Assembly (NCBI RefSeq): GCF_040412425.1
Contig: NC_089753.1
Span: 35,720,913 to 35,784,912 of the forward strand
Direction: 5' to 3'
DNA: 64,000 nucleotides
Source of the DNA: Macrobrachium rosenbergii
Taxonomy: Eukaryota; Arthropoda; Malacostraca; Decapoda; Palaemonidae
Positions within the stretch are counted from its first letter, which is position 1. The number at the start of each line of letters is the position of its first letter. The notes under the pieces are model-generated. The model was given only the letters and a program-made list of their open reading frames with translations, was not told the DNA's origin and did not search any database. Of this stretch, positions 16,334 to 47,610 are shown one piece after another. The position numbers were made by a program, and so were the translations under genes.

Positions 16334-17285
16334 TGTTGACCACAATCTACTGCTTGAAGACCTGAGAGCACTAGGCATCGAAGATGACGTACACAAATGG
16401 TACAAAAACTACTTAGAAAACAGGAAGGTTACGGTAGTTATATCAAATGTGAAATCAGAAAAGAAAGGCATAACATACGGAGTGCCCCAAGGTAGCGTTC
16501 TGGGTCCACTGTTATTTGGCATTTACACAACTGAATTATCTAGAATTCTAAAGAAGCACAAGGTTAAGTATAAGCTGTATGCTGATGATACTCAGTTTTA
16601 TTTTCCTGTCGAAACGGTAGAAGACACCATTAGTAAAATTGATGCAATGATGAAAGATATAAAAAAAAATGGATGTCGGCGAAGAAATTGAAACTTAATG
16701 AAGACAAAACTGAGTGTATGCTATTTGGATCTGGCAGTGCGTTACTATCATATTAGAAACATTGCATTTATTAGAAAATACCTAAACGAAGATACTCTGA
16801 AAATAGCAATTTGCAACCAAATACTTTCGAGGCTTGACTACTACAACGTTATATACTACGGTTCCCCTAACTACCTAATAAGAAAATTGCAAGGAGTACA
16901 AAATAGAGTCGCCAGGTTAATCAAAGGACTACGTTCCCGTGACAGAATAACCCAAGCACTAATTGAGCTACATTGGCTCCCAGCAAAAGTTAGAGTACTA
17001 CTGCAGTCTTTAAAGCAATAAAATATGGCTATTTGAACCTAGAACAAATTGTAAGTCAGGCGAGAGAGAGAGCATTTGTACACTGCGCACCAAGATTATA
17101 CAACAAAATACCGCCTGGAGTGAAGAGCATACAAGAATGCAAATTTAAAAAGGAACTAAAGCCTCTCCTATTCTGCAGGAGCTATGATAATGACGAGAAA
17201 ACACTGAAAGAAAATTATAAAATATAAGAAGCACCTTATTTTGAAAAGGTACATGGGCCCGCCAGAGAGGGAATTATCCCTGTGG
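16334..17285 (+). mobile_element. Non-LTR retrotransposon (Jockey/CR1/L2-like) 3' fragment, degenerate
   Basis: The plus strand encodes reverse-transcriptase hallmarks: a VDHNLLLEDLRALG start, GVPQGSVLGPLLFGIYT and YADDTQFYF, the catalytic YADD. It continues as the thumb/C-terminal segment SRLDYYNVIYYGSP ... ELHWLPAKVR that is typical of CR1/L2/Jockey-superfamily LINEs. The frame breaks at an A9 run (16661-16669). It is then disrupted with an apparent internal deletion between CMLFGSGS and YYHIRNIAFI, and shifts again near 17020. The 5' part is missing. A GC-rich tail (GGGCCCGCCAGAGAGGG) near 17256-17290 is probably the element's 3' end. It is inactive. Confidence 0.9.
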
Positions 17286-17422
17286 GGGGCCGTACATAAC
17301 ACCAAACAAAGTGAAACAAGTGAAACGGTTAGATGTTGAGTTTGAACATGCTTACGTATATATATTTAGATTATTCACGCATAAAATTATCTTCAATTTA
17401 CGTTATAATTTTCTTCTAGGAG

Positions 17423-17575
17423 CCAATCACACCAAATAACCAGCATTTATTTTAATTTTCGTGTCATCGCAGTAAAGAACCATTGTCCAGCGAGAACAAT
17501 ACTGTATGGTGATTGGTCGATACGAATCAAAACAAAGTCGCCGATTGGTTAGTTGTATCCTTTAATTGTCATTGG
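17423..17575 (+). promoter_or_regulatory. Cdk1: Probable Cdk1 promoter with four CCAAT boxes
   Basis: A direct CCAAT at 17423-17427 is followed by three inverted CCAAT (ATTGG) boxes at 17512-17516, 17544-17548 and 17571-17575. The spacings are 32 and 27 bases. Inverted CCAAT boxes about one NF-Y helical register (31-33 bp) apart are a known mark of G2/M cell-cycle promoters, including Cdk1 and cyclin B. The surrounding 17.5-17.8 kb is CpG-richer than the flanks and has TTGGCGGCGGCCATT at 17766-17780 (E2F-like and YY1-like). I see no clear CHR element. The transcription start is not defined by sequence alone. Confidence 0.55.
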
Positions 17576-17599
17576 CTGACTGAGTGTGTCGAAATTCAA

Positions 17600-17942
17600 G
17601 CAGTCCCGTGTGCTTCTCGACGTAGAATTATTTGTATCCCGAAAGTTTGCCGACGATTAAAGGTGCAGTATTGTTGTACATTTAACTTAATTCGTCGAGA
17701 ATTTGGTCGTGTGGGAATTAATGCATTCGAGGTTTTGATTTCGTCCGACTGGCTTTTGTGATGGAATTGGCGGCGGCCATTCAAACTGAATTCAAGTAGT
17801 TTAGGCCTACTCGTAGGTTGTCCTTCGTAGTTCATTGTATCGAAGAAGTATTATGAGTTTTATCCTTTTGCCAATTATACCCCGACCTAGTTTAACCGCA
17901 TTGTACATTGTACTTGACCTATGGCCCCCGTACTTGTTTATG
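17600..17942 (+). other. Cdk1: Probable non-coding first exon of Cdk1
   Basis: A strong donor (ATG|GTGAGT) at 17943 ends a CpG-richer region just downstream of the CCAAT cluster. The Cdk1 start codon lies only four bases into the next exon (acceptor at 21936), so an upstream non-coding exon is required. The 5' limit given is approximate. Confidence 0.5.
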
Positions 17943-18069
17943 GTGAGTCCTGAGTAGATTTACTAACGGGTAGACTGGGCTAACCTTTGTAGGAATCGGA
18001 GCAGTTTAGTGCCGAAAGTTTCACGGTATTTTCTAGCCTGGGTTAAGTTTTAGGCGATCATTCACGATT

Positions 18070-18345
18070 TATGTCCACTGTGGGCATTACTTAAGGTTCT
18101 TTGCAGCGTCCCTTCGGCCCATAGTTGCAATCCCTTTCATTCCTTTCACTGTACTTCCGTTTATATTCTCTCTTCCATCTTGCTATCCACCCTATACTAA
18201 CGATTGATTCGTAGTGCAATGGCGAGGTTTCCTCCTATTACACCTTTCAAACCTACTCGCAATTTCCCTTTCAGCGCTGAATGACCTCATAGGACCCAGT
18301 GCTTGACCTTTGGTCTAGGCTAAATTCTGTATTCCATTCCACAAT
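18070..18345 (-). repeat. Dispersed repeat family D, reverse copy
   Basis: It contains the family's conserved blocks in reverse: 'ttctttgcagcgtcccttcg', 'gtagtgcaatggcgaggttt' and 'ctgaatgacctcataggacc'. It is the longest and best-preserved copy in the window. Related copies lie at 15.37, 32.15, 39.1 and 39.53 kb. Confidence 0.75.
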
Positions 18346-19434
18346 TTATGTGCAGATTTATTTAACGTAAAACGTAGCCCTTGCTTATTTCTGCCATAAC
18401 CAATTTCCATCCTGCTTAGTCTACTTTTGCTTTTTTAAATCGTTTCCTTTTTCCCAGAGTTCAAATGGGCCTACGTGTATAACCTTGTTACTGCTTTCAA
18501 TTCATTATAGGCCAAGGAACATGGGCCTAAGCATTCATTATAATTTTTTCTACATATGTTTTTTGCATAAATTAGTTACTAATTTTTCATTTAGTTGGAA
18601 GGGTTGTCATGTTCTATTTTCTCCACCACATGAAAATTTTTGCTTGCTTCCTTGTGACTGCTTCAGTTCACTGGTAGTGTATCGAGTCTTGCTTATCTCA
18701 TGGGTTTAGTTTGTAGTTTGTTGCCCTTTCCATAGAGCAGTATGCTACAAGCCTAGTGGCTCAGTGAGATTGGATGGTAAAAGTAGACTAAACTGTGATG
18801 TAAAAGTATTTGATGCCCGTCCTTCGGATAAGGGTGGACGGGGTAACCGTTACAAACCACTTAAGTTTAATAGTATTGGATGACCACATTTGGAAACTAT
18901 TATTTTAAGGTACTTAGGTATGGGGAAATTAAAAACTAGTTAAATGGGGGTAAGTGTAAAGGATAGCATTTATTAATATAGTTTTTTTTTACTAAATTGT
19001 ATAGAAATGGGTGTATAAATACAGTAGAGTTGAGATAATTTGAGAAATATAGAGTACAACAACACTTTTTTTTGGTTTGTTTCTACGTGTATCCTTGAGA
19101 GGCTGGCATCAGCCGTGGTAAAAGTTCCACAGGACGCTGGGTTTTGTACCAGCCCCTTAGGGATGAAAGCAGAAATCTAAATAAAAGGCAATTAAATTTC
19201 TAATATCCCAGTAAATTCTCATATCTCATCTGTACCTGTGCTGCATTGTTTACACCCTTTCAATATTCTTCAGTCAAGGAATTATATATGTTGATAGTTG
19301 ATGTCTTTGTAAAGCCATCACCTTTACATTTACAAACACTAAGATATTGTCCATGCAGTATTTAACTTAATCTGGGGTGTAGGGTCTTTATTTATGGGAA
19401 GAGGCACTTGAGGGCATAAGGTTGAAAGGGTGAG

Positions 19435-19862
19435 TGAATGGCTTCTTTCCTTTTTCCCTCTTGGATCATTCCTCTGCAAGGCAGCAGCCAGGCTGAAGGT
19501 CAACATGGGCTATGCTGGAACAGGCCACAATGCAAGGAGGCTTCACAGTCAATCATCTTATTTTAGAGCAGAGTGTCCCCTTATGATCTTTTCAACAAGG
19601 GCAGGATGGTTGCGGGAGAATAGTAAAGCTACCATCTGACTTATGGTACTCGGATAAAATAAGGCTGTAGTTTGGTTGGATGAGCAAATAGGTTTCTTCA
19701 TTCTTTTGTTCCTTCCTTTCTTGAATGGGCATTCAGTAGTATATGCTGGATGGGTCAAAATGCAGGTAGACTTCCTATTTTTGAGCTGGGGCTCATAATG
19801 TGTAACTACCCATGCTTTCCCTTTTAACAAAGGGTTGGTAAAGCTATTATCTGGTACTCTTG
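19435..19862. repeat. Diverged tandem duplication, about 215-bp units
   Basis: Two successive units share the order 'ggcttcttt', 'atgctgga', 'caaaatgcaggtagacttc' (or its diverged counterpart), 'agcagagtgtccc' (or its counterpart), 'aacaaggg', 'gtaaagctaccatctg' (or its counterpart) and 'tggtactc'. Units are roughly 19435-19650 and 19680-19862. Origin unknown. Confidence 0.5.
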
Positions 19863-20400
19863 GTTCTTTGGAATTTTCTTAGTGTGAGAGTTAGGTACAA
19901 CTCACTTTGGCTCAGGGCCTTATTAATCTTGCATCCCTATGCCAGAATTTGTAGGTTTTAGGAGTCATGGTTTTTAAGCTTATGATCATGACCAGAAGCA
20001 TGTCATTTCTGGCTGGAGACTCAACTTCCAAGTCAGTTGGGAGAATTATCCACCCAGTTCACAAGTTAAAGATGTACAGTAATAGAAAAAGAAAGATTTT
20101 TAGGATATGTATTGTAAGTTGTGTAAAATTTTGCTTTAAAAAATCCACTTGTCAAAGGATAAAAAAACTCAGATTTTGTATTTGAAAGTAGTTGCAAACA
20201 GTGCTGATTTTCTCTCAGGTTATTTTCTTAGGGTAATACCTGGTATTTGGAATGTAACCATGTCAGTAAGTTAGGAATGGATTCAGACTTAATTTCTTAC
20301 CTACCATCTGACATCAAGTTTAATGGATCTAGTTGTGAACAAAACCACAAATAAAATCAAAACTACTATAAATTGTCTTTTAAAGATATACTCTGTTTAA

Positions 20401-21501
20401 CCTGTTAAGCATCACTAATGGCACGTCTCGGTTGCCCATATCCCACGTCACACCACCTTCGTCGGAATAAGGTGTCCTCCCTCTTTCAAGGCTGGTGCCA
20501 CACTGATCAAGCTCAGAAATACACTGAACTCCTACCCAAATTGTAGAAACATCATTTGGTAACACTATGAGCTAAATTAGGGGTAAATGGCAACTTTTTT
20601 TTTTTGTAACGGAAAGACATTCTGACGGAGGACATCTTCCTCTTGCCTCCCGCTAAGCTTCAGGTATTCATTGATAAATGACTGATTTATTTTTTTGTTT
20701 TGATCCAGTTTATCTCCCATAATGAATGTTACAAAGTGAAAGAAAAATCTTTTGCCTGAAGAGATATTATCACTACTTGTTGCAGAGAATGATGATGACT
20801 ACAAGACTTAGCGTAGCAGCTTAGAAGCCTCTAACATAGACTGAATATTATTTATCTGATTCTGAAGAAAACCATAATTCTGATTCGAGCAGCGCACTAC
20901 CAAGTTACTGGACAGTAACCGATAAGGAGAGGAGTCTCCTTACTTTTCTCTCACCCAAGGTGTGAAATATATTTGAAATATATTGTTCAGGATCAGGGAA
21001 ACCCTGTGGAGTTGCCTTTACTTTTCATTCACCCAAAGGTGTGAAATATATTGTTCAGGATAAGGGAAGCCCCATGGATTTTTTCTTTTTTATGACGAAG
21101 TCATGGAGCACATTGTAACAGTAACGAACAGATTTGCCAGCCAGTTTCTAGAATATATAGAAAGTTTGCCTACAGTATCACGTGCACTAAATTGGCATGA
21201 CACAAATGTAAATGAAATTAAACAGTTCATTCCTCTACTGGCTCTATGTTTCAGGGAATGGCATATGAAAGTTAAATTTTTCCCCTTTTATGCTTCATGC
21301 TTATAATCTTTAGGATATAAAAATGCAAAATAAATTTCATCTTTTCTTATTCTACATTATTTATTATCCTAATATACTTATACAAAAAAACATTATCAAT
21401 GTAAAAAAGATAACAATTACCATAGACCAAATGACTGCTCTGTGAGTGAAAAAATGTGATGATACGGGAGTGGTGTTGTCTCATAAATGACACTTAACAG
21501 G
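20401..21501 (+). mobile_element. Non-autonomous piggyBac-type element with transposase remnant
   Basis: The element starts CCTGTTAAG and ends CTTAACAGG, with the ends inverted and extending to a matching TCA.T.ATG. It is flanked on both sides by TTAA (20397-20400 and 21502-21505), the exact target duplication of piggyBac transposons. Inside, 21103-21306 encodes a fragment like the start of the DDE_Tnp_1_7 domain: VTVTNRFASQFLEYI, then NWHDTNVNEIKQFIPLLAL. The upstream frame is shifted, and the catalytic Asp-containing middle and the Cys-rich C-terminus are missing. At 1101 bp it cannot encode an active transposase. Confidence 0.85.
21103..21306 (+). pseudogene. piggyBac transposase N-terminal fragment
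   Basis: About 50 residues match the conserved start of the piggyBac transposase domain (asparagine-arginine 'TNR', then 'W.DT.V.EIK.FI.LL'). The frame then runs into unrelated sequence and stops. It lies wholly inside the TTAA-flanked element. Confidence 0.75.
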
Positions 21502-21940
21502 TTAAGTATACAGTACTGCAACCTTAGAAATAAGAAGTTCCTTAGGAACATTATACTTAACCTGTAAGAAGTTTTTTAATACAATATACTGTATATCTAT
21601 GGGGATTGTCATTAATGAGTACAGTACAGATAAGTGTAAGTTAGATGTACAGTACTCTATAATGCTTCACGGTTGACCTGAGTCGTGTATGAGATAGTGA
21701 GGTGGAAAATTAAATTTCTTTTATTCTGGCCATAGCCCTCTCTTCTTTGGTACGCTCTTCTGGAGATCCCTTTGTTAAACTTTTTGGGGCCATGTTTTCT
21801 GTATGTTGTTGTTAAAGGTGTAGATTAAGAATGATGGATTGTGTGCTTATAATGCATACATACAATTTAACTTATGGAGAGTTTGTTTAGGCCTAGAAAA
21901 TAAATATACTCTTACATGTAATTATTTTTACCACAGAATT

Positions 21941-42083
<20,143 letters not shown>

Positions 42084-42690
42084 TTGCAGAGCTGCTCTTT
42101 AACTGTGATTCAATTTAATTTAGCCTCTTACATAGCTTTCCTTCTGTTGCTTTACATTTGAAAGAAAATTACTTGACAGTAATGTTCTTTTACTTGTTTC
42201 ATCTCTGAAATGAAGGTAACAGCCATGAATTTCTTTGATTTACACTGGAATTTATCATTATTTTATGTATTATTGGAGAATCGATTGTGTAAACTACATT
42301 CACATGCTGTTTGGTTATTCATTATTCTCACATTTTTTTAAGAGGACTTTTCATGGTTGACATTTTGGCTAATGATAAAAACTTTTCATGATATTTAGTC
42401 ACAAATTACCTTCAGTTTGACCTCTTTATCACACAAACAATTAGTCACAGTGCATTGTTTTGAAGATTCGCCATGTAAGGTAAATCTAGTTCTTATTACT
42501 GTACTGAAAGCCAAATTTCTGCAAGGTGAAGGCACATAAAGGCAAGCATGCTTATATTTTTATAAGGTATTTTGTTTTGTAAAAAATAGCTTGTTTATTG
42601 TTGATACAAGAAAAAATATGGTGACATGAAATGGTGTTAGGTGACTAATAGTTTGAGAATTTCAAATAAATATATATTAAAAATCTGTTT
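42084..42690 (+). other. Cdk1: Cdk1 3'UTR
   Basis: AATAAA at 42665-42670 lies about 580 bases after the stop and is the best poly(A) signal. The end given is approximate. Confidence 0.6.
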
Positions 42691-45650
42691 TCATAATTCC
42701 TTCAACCATGCAGATGTGATGAACACAGGAGGAAGTATGCTTGCTTTGACCTTTTCAGTAAGTAAAACTGCCAAATAGATTTCTTTGAGTATTTAGACCT
42801 GTATTCATTAAAACTGTATACAGATCATTGTTTTTCACAGCCTAGAAACTAAATGGTTATTTATTATGACTAGATCCAATATCTTTACCATCCAGAAATT
42901 CATGTTGGTGCAAACTTGCTGCTTGGCCATAAATTCAGACTGCTATAATTTTCTCACCCCAGAATACTGCTATAATTTCCTCATCCCAGAGTACTGGTTT
43001 TTCTTTCAAGTAAACTTACTTTTTAGTACATTTACAAATATTTGTCTTCTAATAGGAATTACTTCAGCACTCACCTGATTGAGGCTCAACACTTCCTTCT
43101 GCTACAGGGACATGTACTGTGTTGAACTGCTTACTTCTTGAGTACACTGATGTGGACCATTTCTAAGAAATGACAAGGACCTCCAGGTGTGCACTGCCAT
43201 CTCTGCCTCTGTATCCAAGAACAGAAGCATCTCCAGAGAAGGGAAGAGTTCATTGGTATCCCCATGTAGAGGTCTGTTGTTCATCCCATCACTGCCTGGT
43301 TGTGAGGGGGGCTCAAGAGTAGGAGACATTGCTGTTGCACACATTGAGTAAAAACAAGGGGAAACTCCTAGACCTCATTGAACTTGCCGACTACAGAAAA
43401 AAGTATTTCACCCACTGGTTGGATATTTGACTTTCCAGTTTGTGATGAAAATTGAAAAGTTGATTCCAATACCTGTATCCACAGATGCTCGGATCAGTCA
43501 TATTTAGAGATCTTGTGCAAGGAAATCCATACCAAATGGGTTCAAATCATCACCAAATTTAACAAGTACACTTGGAGGTGGTCTGTAGTCCAGACTACAG
43601 AGCTCAAAACAATGACAGTTGAATCACAACGAAAAAGGTATATCTTGGACTCAATGAATGGATATCTGGATATGTACATCTGGTATGGAGTTTCAGTCTT
43701 CAACCGAGTTTATGGAATGAAACCTTTTTGGAGAGATCAGTCTCTATCCCATACCAAGGAGTGATGACTATAATCCAAGTTAAAGAGTAGGCGTCGGCAA
43801 CAGTACAGTAGAAGTGTTTACTCAGGCCTCTGCTCCTTTTTGCTGCCACTCTGACCCATAGTGTGACAGGCTTACCACAACTAATGGCTACAGGATAGTA
43901 CTACCATCCTCCTCCCCCACTGGTTTTTTTTTTCCTTTACCTGTCCCAGGTGCAGTGAGAAAGGGTTGAAAAAGCTCCACTTCACAATGGAGGAAAGATG
44001 GCCACCCCAGAAACTTATTTGTGGCGATCTGAAATTAATGATAAAGATTTCCTAAATCAGAGTGCATTTTCTCCACCAACACCTTCACTTTGCTCTTAGA
44101 AAAGTGCAAGGAAGAGTTCAGCACCAACAGAAGAGGCTGCGGACAGCACTGGGCCTCTTCAGCACCAGGTTGGCAGACGTGTGCAAGGAAGGTCGAGACC
44201 CTCCTTCTGAAACCAAATCAAGCAACCTTAAAATTGGTCACAGCAGTCTGCCAATGTGTTGAGTTAACCCACAAGGCAAACTGAAGGGAGGTCATGGCTA
44301 CTCCATGGATGAGTAGAAAGTTGGTTACTACAGTGTTATTAGAGTGAGAGCCTGTCAGCCCACTGATGTCCACCCTCATAAAGCAGGGCTCTGTACTCTG
44401 CATGTATTATTTATTCTGGCATGTCAGTGCAGGTGGGAGAAATTCAAGACTTGCTAAATGAAAAGTAATTCTTTGAACCAGACTCAACCACCCTACAGCC
44501 TAAAACAAGGGCATGGTTCCCAGAATAAACCTGAAGGCCTGCTTGACTGAATGTCTAAGATGTTGCCCTATATTCTCAGTCTCTTGGAGGGACCTCTTGA
44601 GCCTTATCTAATATGGCTTTAATGCTAAGAATGGTTAGTTTCCCTGTCACTCAGAGAACCAGACCTGTTGGTGTTAACCATTCAGGAGCCAACCCGACTA
44701 CTGCCAAACTGACCTGGACAGGGTATGCTTGTTCCCAAGCACAAGTGGACAGTCCCATGTAATACTGCAGGAAGTGGATGACCCAACAATAGCTGGGAAA
44801 CCAGTGTGTAGGGTACTCGGACCACATCCTTCTGAAAGTTGAGCCAGGAGAGATCAGCCTTGGGTACCACATAGTCAGCCCACCTCCAAAAGAACTGGTG
44901 CTACAAAAACGATTGACCTCTGCTGCTAATCTTCCAGGAATAGTGGTGCCTGTTAACTCCAATGTGAACTCTTGCAGCAAGAAGACTCCAAAGCCCTCTT
45001 AATAATGGGTCCAGAGCTGTGTGAGAAGCAGAATGATGATTAATGACCTTGCTTGTGCTGAGGAGGATATAGTCACGGGAAGCCTGTAGATGGACTCAGG
45101 AATTGCAGCAGCAACAGCAGAGCAGTACAGCATTAGAGGCAATACTATCAGTAGCAAATTGTCCTCCTGAAAGAGACAGAAACTTCAGCTTCAGCAAATC
45201 CGTAGGGCTTTGAAATTAGCTTGGATAGTGTAGCACAGCTGGGGATACTGCAGGATGAGGTATGACTAACCAATCCTGTGGTTGCAAACCAACAGAGGTC
45301 AACTCAGCAGCAATTTTTATCACCAGGAGGATCTTCCATCATTGCTGCAAAGAGCTGAACTTCAGCCACTCCACTGGTGACCACCTTTACTCTTCTCACA
45401 AAATTGTTCCTGAGAACCATGTTCATACATGCTCAGTAGCTTAAACACTTGATAATATGTACCTTTTTAACAAGAAAACTTCAGTGACTACACTCATTCA
45501 TGCTAAAAGGTACTTATTATAAGATGGGGGTTAATATACAGTACATTGTCAAAACAAACTCTGTAATTGTATCTTCAAGATTTAACGAGATATCTACAAA
45601 GGTTTTATGTTCAGGTTTAAGGACTTGAGGATCTGAAAACTGTATGAAAT
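42691..45650. other. Cdk1-MSL1 convergent intergenic region
   Basis: This lies between the 3' ends of two convergent genes. From 43.08 to about 45.2 kb it is richer in GC and carries several overlapping open frames on the minus strand; see the separate remnant call. The rest is unassigned. Confidence 0.5.
43100..44990 (-). mobile_element. Possible DIRS-type RT/RNase H remnant
   Basis: Minus-strand frames 44980-44651 and 43344-43102 have the Trp/Leu/Pro-rich look of the RT-RNase H part of DIRS-like elements (for example FGGGLTMWYPRLISPGSTF, and a degraded G.GAHLEVL-like stretch near 43200). Strand and composition match the tyrosine-recombinase remnant in Cdk1 intron 6. No catalytic motif is intact, so this is a weak call. 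Confidence 0.3.
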
Positions 45651-45654
45651 ATAA

Positions 45655-47540
45655 TTTTATTATCATCATACATTATTTAAAAGTATGGCTATCATAACTA
45701 AGAACTCATTTTTTTCCAAGAAAATATTGACATGACATATATATACAAAACTGAGAACAAAAACTTTAGAAAAATGTTTGGGCCAGAGGAAAAAAGATCC
45801 TAAAATTATCAGTGTCATACATCTACAACTATTAAAAAGTATAGTTCACAAAAAATTCTTGATACAACAGAATGGACAATTTAACCAACTGGCTAACATC
45901 AACAACAAAGAAACTAGTACAAGACAGCATCTTGAGTGGAAATGTGAATACCCAACACTGGTATTCTGGAAAGTGATTCAAATTAATAAACCACTAAAAT
46001 AAAACTTAGACAAGCTCTAAACATGACTCTTCATTAAGTAGGACACTGTTAAGAAAGGACATTACACACACAACAGTAAAAGCTCATCTCCTGGAACTAT
46101 GATCTGCTATTGCTATTCTACACATGACTGCAGTGAGCACTTTATTGGTAAACATTTAAAATACAAGAATGGTGGACTAAACAAATTTGTTTAAATTATA
46201 CACTGTACTGTCATAGAAAGAAGCTGTAGAACATTTGCAGATATCCAGTTGAAAAAATGATGTACCTTGCCATGGAGATAAGAGCTTACTGTAAGTTGGG
46301 TTAACATGAGCTACTGACATAAAAATAATACTTAACAACTTAAAATTCTTGTACATTAATTATTCCCTTTGGTGTATTTCATATTTTAGCACTAAATATG
46401 ACAAAATGTCAGTAATGGGTAGACATAAAAAACTTAGCATATCAATTGACTGCATTTACAATATAACTTTTTCATTCATTATCACAGAATACATGTATTA
46501 ATATGTACAATACTTAGTTGTTTGAGAGAAGAAAAAAAGCTCATTCAATAAGAATATTCAGTACTAAACTGTATTTCAAAGAAACATCACAAATTACTCT
46601 GAAGTAACTGAAAAATAATGACTTCACAGCTAATCAGAAAATTCCTTTACATAATGACTTTCAATTCTCAATAGAAAATAACTATCATAATCCACAAATG
46701 AACATGTCAAGAGGATGAATACACTGTACACAGAAAAATAGTCAAAATACTTGGGAAGAACTATACACTCCAAATCAGCTTCCCTTTCAAAAGCTTTGTT
46801 GGAAAGGCATAACTTTACATGACACAATATGAGTCGACAAAATTTTTTTGTACAGCAGATAAAGAGGTTCTGTACAAAATGCGCTTGCAGGTTTCAGAGT
46901 TTCCTGGAACGATGCACAAGTCTATCAGTACACTGCACTATCCAGGAATCCTTTTCCTAAAAACAGCAATTAAAGTCTGTACATATTCTTATGACAGGGT
47001 GTGGTTCTCTAGCCACTACTAGCATATGTTCATAAACCTATCCTTATTAAGGAACTATGATAGTAGTGGCACAGATGAACTGTGATTGCTATATTATTTT
47101 CTATAAATCCACTGATGTCTACAACTCCCATTTAGGGACTAAGGCAGGAGGAAGTGATGTCACAACTTCTTTAAAAGAAGAATTTCTTTGTATTAGGTAT
47201 TCATTTACTGTTTTATCAAAATGAAAACATTCACAGCTACATATGACATCTGCACAAATCTTTCTGCTTAACAATAAATATAATTATCTCCCTCACCCCT
47301 CCAAAACACAAAAGGATATGTGGAAGTTTACTATGATAACTGAATCAGTTGAGATAATTAAGACCCAATCCATTGACCATTCAGTAGCTAAAACTAGGTG
47401 TAAAATTTTCTGTCACATAGCACCCAGACAAAATATGATCTATAACAATTCAGAAATCTAAAAATCTATAACACTAGCACAAATAATGTGTGTTTGTGGT
47501 GGGTGTAGATTATTTACCTTTCAAAATACGATTATTTCTA
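45655..47540 (-). other. MSL1: MSL1 3'UTR (inferred)
   Basis: AT-rich, repeat-poor sequence follows the MSL1 stop on the minus strand. Minus-strand AATAAA signals lie at 46146-46141 and 45662-45657. Neither can be chosen from sequence alone. Confidence 0.45.
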
Positions 47541-47610
47541 TCATCGCTTTCTTCTTCTTGTTGAAACTCCCTCAAGTCCGTGTCCAGTTAACCATGGAAT
47601 TGTAAATTCC
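47541..47610 (-). CDS. MSL1: MSL1 terminal coding exon
   Basis: It follows TTATTTTCAG on the minus strand and completes Gln with the preceding CA. It encodes EFTIPWLTGHGLEGVSTRRR, then KR and TGA (47543-47541). F.(I/L)PWL is the conserved final motif of MSL1. Confidence 0.88.

Larger units (their letters stand above)
17943..21936 (+). other. Cdk1: Cdk1 intron 1 (inferred)
   Basis: This 4-kb stretch holds a reverse-strand family D repeat, a diverged tandem duplication (19.43-19.86 kb) and a piggyBac derivative. The rest is unassigned AT-rich sequence. No other coding exon is seen. Confidence 0.5.

Noticed and set aside
17513..17835. Overlapping 82- and 79-codon frames in the Cdk1 5' region
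   Set aside because: They fall in the CpG-richer promoter and first exon, where stop codons are rarer. There is no domain and no continuation through the donor at 17943.
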